Origin: Methylophilaceae bacterium
GTDB lineage: Bacteria; Pseudomonadota; Gammaproteobacteria; Burkholderiales; Methylophilaceae
Assembly (NCBI GenBank): GCA_947379975.1
Contig: CANCPF010000030.1
Location: 1-20,661 of the forward strand
Reading direction: 5' to 3'
DNA: 20,661 bases
Every line of letters starts with the position of its first letter. Position 1 is the stretch's first letter. A model generated the notes under the pieces. The model worked only from the letters and a program-made list of their open reading frames with translations, was not told the origin of the DNA and did not search any database. Shown piece by piece: positions 14,396 through 20,661 of this stretch. The position numbers and the translations under genes were made by a program.

Positions 14396-15793
14396 ATGGA
14401 AAATTTCTGGTCCAGTTGTCTCACACGCTTAGAGACTGAGCTCTCGGCGCAACAATTCAACACTTGGATCAAACCTTTACAATCAAAAACTGTAGATAAC
14501 CATCTTTATATTGTTGCACCTAATCGTTTTGTTATGCAGTGGGTGAAAGAGCGTTTTCTTAAAAAAATACAACAATTTGCTGATGAGTTACAGTTAGTTG
14601 ATATCAAAATTGAATTTGCTTTATCTAATGCTGAAACTGAGCTTGAGACTAAAGCGCTAGTTAAACCGACCACAACTAAAGCCAGCGTAAATACAGTAAT
14701 AGAACATATAGAGTCAAAATTTCATGCTAAGGCAAGTGCGATAGTCAAATCAGTAGTGACTAATAATGTTGAAGCCTCTGGTTTAAACAGCTCTTTTAAT
14801 TTCGATAACTACGTAACTGGCCGTGCGAATCAATTAGCCAGAGCAGCCGCTATTCAGGTTGCACAAAATCCAGGTATGGCCTATAACCCATTATTTATTT
14901 ATGGTGGCGTTGGTTTAGGTAAAACGCACTTACTACAATCTATTGGTAATGAGTTAAAGAGAAATAACCCGGATGCAAAAATTAAATATTTACATGCGGA
15001 GCGTTATGTTTCTGATGTAGTTAAAGCTTATGAAAATAAAGCTTTTGATGAATTTAAACGTAAATATCATTCTTTAGATCTTTTATTGATTGATGATATT
15101 CAGTTTTTTGCTAAAAAAACACGTACACAGGAAGAGTTTTTTTACGCTTTTAATTCCTTGATTGAAGCTAAAAAGCAAATTGTAATTACCTGTGATACTT
15201 ACCCTAAAGAAATTATAGATGTTGATGAGCGACTGAGAACTCGTTTCAGTTGGGGTTTGACGGTAGCGGTAGAGCCGCCAGAGCTGGAAATGCGCGTGGC
15301 AATTGTGCTTAAAAAAGCTGAAGCAGTTAATTTAAATCTGCCAGAAGATGTTGCTTTCTTTATTGCTAAACAGATTAGATCAAGTGTGCGTGAGCTAGAA
15401 GGTGCTTTAAACCGTATTATTGCGATGGCAAAGTTCACTGGTCATGCGATAGATGTACATTTAGCTAAAGATGCGCTACGTGATTTAATTGCTGTTCGTG
15501 GCCGCCAAATTACTATGGAAAATATACAAAAAACCGTAGCAGATTACTATAAGATTAAAGTCGCTGAAATGTATAGCAAGAAACGCACAAGAAATTTTGC
15601 CAGACCAAGGCAAATTGCCATGGCTTTATCGCGTGAACTGACTAATCATAGTTTTCCTGAAATTGGTGAAGCTTTTGGCGGTAGGCACCATACAACAGTG
15701 ATGCATGCTTGTGATGAAATTGATTTATTAAGACAAAATGATCCAACGTTCACTAGAGATATTGCTTTTTTAGTGCAAGTAATTAGAGATTAA
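14396..15793 (+). CDS. dnaA: Chromosomal replication initiator DnaA
   Basis: AAA+ ATPase that binds DnaA boxes, melts the origin and helps load DnaB. The 465 residues show all four domains. Domain I starts FWSSCLTRLETELSAQQFNTWIKPL. A variable linker spans about residues 85-135. The AAA+ domain has Walker A GGVGLGKT near residue 170 and Walker B LLLIDDIQFF near 229. Domain IV (from about 370) has the DnaA-box-binding helices, including SFPEIGEAFGGRHHTTVMHA. The length equals that of E. coli DnaA (467). The start ATG 14396 fits the conserved N-terminus. Confidence 0.98.
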   Translation: MENFWSSCLTRLETELSAQQFNTWIKPLQSKTVDNHLYIVAPNRFVMQWVKERFLKKIQQFADELQLVDIKIEFALSNAETELETKALVKPTTTKASVNTVIEHIESKFHAKASAIVKSVVTNNVEASGLNSSFNFDNYVTGRANQLARAAAIQVAQNPGMAYNPLFIYGGVGLGKTHLLQSIGNELKRNNPDAKIKYLHAERYVSDVVKAYENKAFDEFKRKYHSLDLLLIDDIQFFAKKTRTQEEFFYAFNSLIEAKKQIVITCDTYPKEIIDVDERLRTRFSWGLTVAVEPPELEMRVAIVLKKAEAVNLNLPEDVAFFIAKQIRSSVRELEGALNRIIAMAKFTGHAIDVHLAKDALRDLIAVRGRQITMENIQKTVADYYKIKVAEMYSKKRTRNFARPRQIAMALSRELTNHSFPEIGEAFGGRHHTTVMHACDEIDLLRQNDPTFTRDIAFLVQVIRD

Positions 15794-15823
15794 GCTAATT
15801 TTTTAACGAGATTAACCGTTATA

Positions 15824-16018
15824 TTTGTTGTGGATGAAATTAGCATAAGTAGCGCTATTGTGAAATTTTAAAATTAAATCCACAATTAACCCACAGTAGA
15901 TTATGGTATTACTAAGACAGAAATATAGGTTTTAACTGATTGATTTTATGGAGTAATAGTTAGTTATCCACAAATAAAAGCATCATTATTATTGTTATTA
16001 TTTATTTATATCTATATT
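15824..16018 (+). repeat. oriC module copy 1
   Basis: First of two direct copies offset by 379 bases. Order: reverse DnaA box (15829, 8/9), decayed boxes (15876, 15887), a conserved block GTAGATTATGGTATTACTAA from 15896, perfect box 15964-15972, then the AT-rich run from 15981. From 15891 to about 16002 it differs from copy 2 at only 7 positions. The first 65 bases are more diverged. Its middle box (TAACCCACA) has two mismatches where copy 2 has a perfect box. Confidence 0.88.
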
Positions 16019-16202
16019 TATAGTACTTGTAAGTTATGTTTAAAGTTTTAAATTTAACTTAACAGATTTAAAATAGACAGATAAACATGGGCAGTTATTT
16101 GAAATATTTTTAAATTAAAAAGCCTTTAAAATACTAATGAGCTAATTGAAAAGTAATGGCGAGATTGAAATTGATTAAGCTTTTATAGTATTAAGATATT
16201 GC

Positions 16203-16397
16203 TTTGTTGTGGATGAAAATAGCATAAGTACGCTATTAGTAAGTTTTGAAAAATTACTAAACAATTTATCCACAGTAGATTATGGTATTACTAAGACAAA
16301 AATATAGGTTTTAACTAACTGATTTTATAAAGTAATAATTAGTTATCCACAAAAAAAAGCATCATTATTATTGTTATTATTGTTATTATTTATATAT
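16203..16397 (+). repeat. oriC module copy 2
   Basis: Second direct copy, next to dnaN. It has the reverse box (16208, 8/9), perfect boxes at 16266-16274 and 16343-16351, the same conserved block from 16275, and a longer AT-rich run (CATCATTATTATTGTTATTA from 16360, then ATT and TATA repeats). With two intact boxes on one strand and the longer AT run, it looks the more complete of the two copies. Confidence 0.88.
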
Positions 16398-16417
16398 ATA
16401 TTATTTAGGTTATAAAG

Positions 16418-17518
16418 ATGAATATACAAATCAACCGCGAAACATTATTAAAACCATTAAATTCTGTTGCTAGTATTGTAGAAAAAAGACATACATTACC
16501 TATTCTTTCTAACTTGTTGTTAGAGGCAAGACAAAATAAAATTTTCTTAACCGCTACTGATTTAGAAATGCAAATTTCATTATCTTTAGATAGTGAAATA
16601 GAAGGTGAGTTTTCAACAACAATCGCCGCAAAAAAATTACTAGATATCTGTAGATCTCTGCCAGACAATTCACAAATTAGTATGGCTACCAATGAAAGTC
16701 GTATCACCTTAAAGGCTGGTAAAAGCCGTTTTAATCTACAAACATTACCAACCGCAGATTATCCAGTGATGACCAAAACTCAAGGTCCAAGTACCTTAGT
16801 TACAGTAGGCCAACGGCAGTTAAAAGAACTACTAAAACAAGTAGAATTTGCGATGGCACAACAAGATATTCGTTACTATTTAAATGGCTTATTATTTGAA
16901 GTCATCGCTAATAGGCTTAATATAGTCGGTACCGACGGACATAGATTAAGTTTTACCTCTACCGAGTTAAAACAAAATTACGATAAACAAGAAATTATAT
17001 TGCCACGTAAAACCGTTATAGAATTAATAAAATTATTAGATGATAGTGAAGAAGATGTACAAGTCGAACTATCAAGTACGCAGGCAAACTTTAGTTTTGG
17101 TAATATAAAATTAATTTCAAAAGTCATTGATGGTAAGTTTCCTGACTACAACCGTGTCATCCCTACGGGCCATCAGAATACATTTACAATTGATCGAGTG
17201 AATGTTTTACTAGCGATGCAACGTGCTTCAATATTATCAAACGAAAAATACCGTGGTATTCGTATGGTATTGAATATAAACAATTTAAAATTAATAAGTA
17301 CCAATAGTGATCAAGAAGAAGCAGAAGAAGAATTAGAATTAGATTACGCTGGTGATGCTTTAGATATAGGTTTTAATGTGACATATTTAATCGATGTTTT
17401 AAATAACACTAATAGTGAAACGATAGTATTTTCGTTTTCTGATGCCAATAGCAGCTGCTTAATTACAGTACCAAACAATAATCACTATAAATACGTAGTG
17501 ATGCCTATGCGTATATAG
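16418..17518 (+). CDS. dnaN: DNA polymerase III beta subunit (sliding clamp)
   Basis: Ring-forming processivity clamp that tethers DNA polymerases to DNA. The 366 residues match the family length. Recognisable parts are LPILSNLLLEA near the N-terminus, FSTTIAAKKLLDICRSLP, the middle-domain LNGLLFEV...VGTDGHRLS, the segment IDGKFPDYNRVIP, and the C-terminal hydrophobic end YVVMPMRI, which forms part of the partner-binding pocket. ATG 16418 has AGG 8 bases upstream (16407-16409). Confidence 0.98.
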   Translation: MNIQINRETLLKPLNSVASIVEKRHTLPILSNLLLEARQNKIFLTATDLEMQISLSLDSEIEGEFSTTIAAKKLLDICRSLPDNSQISMATNESRITLKAGKSRFNLQTLPTADYPVMTKTQGPSTLVTVGQRQLKELLKQVEFAMAQQDIRYYLNGLLFEVIANRLNIVGTDGHRLSFTSTELKQNYDKQEIILPRKTVIELIKLLDDSEEDVQVELSSTQANFSFGNIKLISKVIDGKFPDYNRVIPTGHQNTFTIDRVNVLLAMQRASILSNEKYRGIRMVLNINNLKLISTNSDQEEAEEELELDYAGDALDIGFNVTYLIDVLNNTNSETIVFSFSDANSSCLITVPNNNHYKYVVMPMRI

Positions 17519-17606
17519 ATTTACTTATTAATACAAAATACCCAGTTAAGATAAAAATATTAAGCAATCTTCATCTATCAATATTCATACAAAGATAAAC
17601 CACATA

Positions 17607-20036
17607 ATGACTAATGGCACGGCTGAAAATAAACCTGTATCAACCGATTACGATTCTTCTAGTATTAAAATCCTAGAAGGTCTGGACGCCGTACGTAAGC
17701 GTCCAGGCATGTATATTGGCGATACTTCAGACGGCTCAGGCTTGCATCACATGGTATTTGAAGTGTTAGATAATGCGATTGATGAAGCTTTAGCTGGGCA
17801 TTGTAATGACATTAAAGTAACCATACATCTAGATAACTCAATTAGCGTTACCGATAATGGTCGCGGTATTCCTACTGACATTAAATACGATGACATAAAA
17901 GCAGTTAAACGTTCTGCTGCTGAAATCGTTATGACAGAGTTACACGCAGGCGGTAAATTTGACCAAAACTCTTACAAAGTGTCTGGTGGTCTGCATGGCG
18001 TAGGTGTTTCAGTGGTGAATGCTTTATCTGATTGGTTGCGCTTAAAAATTTACCGTAATGGTGAAGTGCATCAAATGGAATTTCAGCGCGGCGTGCCGAT
18101 GGCACCATTGGCTCTAATTGGTAAAACTGAAAAACGTGGTACAGAAGTCCACTTTTTAGCGTCTGTAGAAACTTTTATTTTGGTTGAATATCACTTTGAA
18201 ATTTTAGCCAAACGTATCCGTGAATTATCATTTTTAAATAATGGCGTAAAAATTGAATTAGTAGATCAGCGTAATAATAAAAGTGAAAACTTTGCTTATT
18301 CCGGTGGTATTAAAGGCTTTGTAGAATATATGAACCGCACTAAAACGGTTCTACATCCAAAAACATTTTACGCCATTGGTGAAAAAGATGGCATGACCAT
18401 AGAAGTGGCTATGCAATGGAATGATTCCTACACAGAAACTGTGCAATGCTTCACTAATAATATCCCACAACGTGATGGTGGCACGCATTTAACAGGCTTG
18501 CGTACAGCGATGACACGTACTTTAAACCAATATATCGAACAAACAGAAATGGCTAAAAAAGCCAAAGTTGAAACGATGGGTGATGATATGCGCGAAGGTA
18601 TTTGCTGCGTATTATCCGTTAAAGTGCCAGATCCAAAATTCTCATCACAAACTAAAGATAAACTAGTATCAAGTGAAGTACAACCGGTGGTTTCTGAAGT
18701 TGTTTCTGCTAAATTAGCCGAGTTTTTACAAGAAAATCCGATAGATGCCAAAATCATCGTCGGTAAAATTGTTGATGCTGCACGAGCTCGTGAAGCTGCG
18801 CGTAAAGCCCGAGAAATCACTCGCCGAAAAGGTGTTATGGATACCATGGGCTTACCAGGTAAACTGGCCGATTGCCAAGAACGTGACCCAGCTAAATGTG
18901 AAATCTACTTAGTAGAAGGTGACTCAGCGGGTGGTTCAGCTAAACAAGGCCGTGACCGTAAATTCCAAGCCATTTTGCCACTTAAAGGTAAAATTTTAAA
19001 CGTAGAAAAAGCTAGATTTGATAAATTAATCGGCTCACAAGAAATTGCCACGCTAATTACCGCATTAGGTACCAGCATTGGTAAAGCTGATTTTAATGCA
19101 GAAAAATTACGCTATCACCGCATTATTATCATGACCGATGCCGACGTTGATGGTGCGCATATTCGTACTTTATTACTCACTTTCTTCTATCGCCAAATGA
19201 CCGAATTAGTTGAGCGTGGCCATATTTATATTGCACAACCGCCACTTTATAAAGTAAAACAAGGTAAAGACGAGCGCTATTTAAAAGACCAGCAAGAGTT
19301 AGATCAATATCTATTGCAATCAGCTCTTAAAGGTGCAGAATTATTGACTAGAGCTGGCGGTGAGATCATTACCGGCGCGCCACTAACAGAAATTGCAAAG
19401 CAAATGGTAGTAACAGAAGCGGTTATCCGTCGCATCGCCTCACATTACGATGAAAGCGTGTTGCGCGCCATGCAAGATCTTGGGGATATTAGCTTAGCCA
19501 GTAAAGAAACAACAGAAGCCGCTGCGGGTAAATTACGCCCAATCTTAGGCGCAATTGGCAGCGAAGTTATTGTAGGTTTTGATCAAGAAGCTAGTGCTTA
19601 TCGCCTAGAAATCAATAAATTTGTGCATGGTAACCTACAATGTTGCGTAATAAATGCCGAATTCTTAGGTTCAGGCGATTACCGACAAATCAGCAAAATG
19701 TCTGTCATGTTGCATGGTTTGCTTGGTGATGGCGCGGTTATTAAACGTGGTGAAAAAGAGTCTGCAATTACCACCTTCAAGCAAGCTTTAGATTGGTTGT
19801 TAGAGGAAGCAAAACACAACCTCAACATTCAACGCTATAAAGGCTTGGGCGAGATGAATCCATCGCAACTATGGGAAACGACAATGGATCCAACGGTTCG
19901 TCGTTTACTAAAAGTACAGATTGATGATGCGATAGCCGCTGATGAAATTTTCACTACCTTAATGGGCGATAATGTAGAGCCTAGACGTGCTTTCATTGAA
20001 AGCAATGCGCTAGGTGCTAACAATTTGGATATTTAA
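17607..20036 (+). CDS. gyrB: DNA gyrase subunit B
   Basis: ATPase subunit of gyrase, which introduces negative supercoils. The 809 residues equal the proteobacterial form (E. coli 804). GHKL ATPase motifs: LEGLDAVRKRPGMYIG near 25-40, DNAIDEALAG, DNGRGIP and GGLHGVGVSVVNALS. The transducer domain has the QTKDKL lysine. The TOPRIM domain has EGDSAGGSAKQGRDR near residue 436 and MTDADVDGAHIRTL near 509. The C-terminal QRYKGLGEMNPSQLWETTMDP begins near 742. The stretch between the TOPRIM motifs and this end contains the insertion typical of proteobacterial GyrB. It follows dnaN by 88 bases with no recF between, as in many betaproteobacteria. Confidence 0.98.
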   Translation: MTNGTAENKPVSTDYDSSSIKILEGLDAVRKRPGMYIGDTSDGSGLHHMVFEVLDNAIDEALAGHCNDIKVTIHLDNSISVTDNGRGIPTDIKYDDIKAVKRSAAEIVMTELHAGGKFDQNSYKVSGGLHGVGVSVVNALSDWLRLKIYRNGEVHQMEFQRGVPMAPLALIGKTEKRGTEVHFLASVETFILVEYHFEILAKRIRELSFLNNGVKIELVDQRNNKSENFAYSGGIKGFVEYMNRTKTVLHPKTFYAIGEKDGMTIEVAMQWNDSYTETVQCFTNNIPQRDGGTHLTGLRTAMTRTLNQYIEQTEMAKKAKVETMGDDMREGICCVLSVKVPDPKFSSQTKDKLVSSEVQPVVSEVVSAKLAEFLQENPIDAKIIVGKIVDAARAREAARKAREITRRKGVMDTMGLPGKLADCQERDPAKCEIYLVEGDSAGGSAKQGRDRKFQAILPLKGKILNVEKARFDKLIGSQEIATLITALGTSIGKADFNAEKLRYHRIIIMTDADVDGAHIRTLLLTFFYRQMTELVERGHIYIAQPPLYKVKQGKDERYLKDQQELDQYLLQSALKGAELLTRAGGEIITGAPLTEIAKQMVVTEAVIRRIASHYDESVLRAMQDLGDISLASKETTEAAAGKLRPILGAIGSEVIVGFDQEASAYRLEINKFVHGNLQCCVINAEFLGSGDYRQISKMSVMLHGLLGDGAVIKRGEKESAITTFKQALDWLLEEAKHNLNIQRYKGLGEMNPSQLWETTMDPTVRRLLKVQIDDAIAADEIFTTLMGDNVEPRRAFIESNALGANNLDI

Positions 20037-20064
20037 TTTTGTAGGATATCTTTGAAAGCATTAG

Positions 20065-20088
20065 AAAAAAGCCCGAAAGGGCTTTTTT
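20065..20088 (+). terminator. Rho-independent terminator after gyrB
   Basis: GCCC/GGGC stem with a GAAA tetraloop, flanked by six A and six T that extend the stem to 10 pairs. It lies 28 bases after the gyrB stop. The A/T symmetry means it may also work for transcripts from the other strand. Confidence 0.92.
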
Positions 20089-20278
20089 AATGAATGAGTC
20101 TTGCGGCGTTTTTAATTAAGGTAAGTAAGCGGTAATAGTTAAAATTAAGCCAAAATGACGAATTGATGTTGTTGCTAAGTTAATAATGTTTAAGAAAATA
20201 GCCAAATGTAGGTCGTAGACTATAGCCTTAAAAATTTATCAACCAGCAAATATAAACCAATAGTGAGCGCAATATTCC

Positions 20279-20661
20279 ATGCAAGAACAATTGAATAAAA
20301 ATAACTTAATTATATTTGCTTGGGCAGTCACCTTTGCTCTTGTGGCCATTATTGGTTTTGCTTACGTCAAATGGATTCCCTATTACGCAAAAGCATTTGT
20401 TGCCTATAGCCAGCATTCTATTGGCGATTCTATCATTTTTGGAAAAGCCAGCGCTGCGCCGCCTGCCTCGTTAAGTGCAGCATTAGATTACGCGATGGCC
20501 TATGGGAAGTCGATCTGGAAGGCGATGCTTTTGGGACTTATCTTGGGTTCTGGCATTAAGGTGTTGCTTCCGTCTCATTGGGTTAGCGCTATGCTTGGCC
20601 GCTTGGGTTTTAGAAGTGTCATGTTAGGTGGCCTTTTTGCGCTTCCTTGTATGATGTGTAC
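20279..20661 (+). CDS. Membrane permease (COG0701-like), 5' part only
   Basis: An open frame runs from ATG 20279 off the right edge, 127 codons seen. The product starts MQEQLNKNNLIIFAWAVTFAL, with a membrane segment at about residues 10-29. A loop follows, then further hydrophobic segments around AMLLGLILGSGIKVLL and VMLGGLFALPCMMCT. The glycine/proline-rich turn before CMMCT resembles predicted permeases of COG0701 (the ArsP/YraQ group), whose membrane cysteines sit in such a turn. Substrate unknown. No clear Shine-Dalgarno sequence precedes the ATG. The 242-base gap before it holds the gyrB terminator and nothing else I can support. Confidence 0.6.
   Translation, partial: MQEQLNKNNLIIFAWAVTFALVAIIGFAYVKWIPYYAKAFVAYSQHSIGDSIIFGKASAAPPASLSAALDYAMAYGKSIWKAMLLGLILGSGIKVLLPSHWVSAMLGRLGFRSVMLGGLFALPCMMC

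Larger units (their letters stand above)
15794..16417. other. Chromosomal replication origin (oriC), with a duplicated module
   Basis: This 624-base AT-rich gap between dnaA and dnaN has no gene. It contains three perfect DnaA boxes (15964-15972, 16266-16274, 16343-16351), two 8/9 boxes in reverse orientation (TGTGGATGA at 15829-15837 and 16208-16216), and decayed boxes at 15876-15884 and 15887-15895. Each of two long direct repeats ends in an AT-rich, period-3 ATT run suited to melting. Gene polarity changes around dnaA and the parS sites nearby agree with an origin here. The spacer between copies (about 16021-16202) is very AT-rich and shows no other motif I recognise. Confidence 0.88.

Noticed and set aside
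15794..16417. Small gene or RNA in the dnaA-dnaN gap
   Set aside because: No open frame with a start signal and no promoter/terminator pair; the content is fully explained by the duplicated DnaA-box modules and AT-rich spacer.
18428..18847. 139-codon frame on the minus strand inside gyrB
   Set aside because: Lies wholly within strongly conserved gyrB coding sequence in another frame, with no family resemblance.

Overview
This window is the replication-origin region of a bacterial chromosome. The gene order is atpB-atpI-parB-parA-rsmG-mnmG, then an accessory stretch, then mnmE-yidC-yidD-rnpA-rpmH, then dnaA, an AT-rich gap, dnaN, gyrB directly without recF, and the start of a permease gene. 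The AT-rich composition, the direct dnaN-gyrB link and the protein sequences suggest a betaproteobacterium, most likely of the Methylophilaceae (Methylotenera-like). The taxon is inferred from the sequence alone. All housekeeping genes left of the origin are on the minus strand and those right of it are on the plus strand, so they are transcribed away from the origin.

Left block (1-5903): the start of the ATP synthase operon (atpI, atpB), the parAB chromosome-partition pair, and rsmG-mnmG, which overlap by 4 bases. Accessory block (5904-10143): a secreted monoheme cytochrome c of the SHP/DUF1924 type; a parS site that is also the stem of a transcription terminator; short tandem repeats and a pair of inverted REP-like palindromes; and a full-length but broken MmeI-type restriction-modification gene. 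That gene carries three in-frame stop codons, a REP insertion and a near-perfect parS site within the reading frame. A third parS lies just beyond it. The three parS sites are probably the loading sites of the ParB encoded 3-7 kb away.

Right block (10144-20661): mnmE, yidC, yidD, rnpA and rpmH form one leftward cluster with a terminator after mnmE and a strong promoter before rpmH. A perfect DnaA box sits between rpmH and dnaA. The 624-base dnaA-dnaN gap holds the origin, and it is duplicated: two direct copies of about 195 bases, 379 bases apart, each with a DnaA-box set and an AT-rich period-3 run. dnaN and gyrB follow, gyrB ends at a clear terminator, and a membrane permease gene runs off the right edge.

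Most notable observations: the duplicated origin module, the parS/terminator double use, the parS cluster inside a decaying restriction island, and the in-frame nonsense pattern of the MmeI-like gene.
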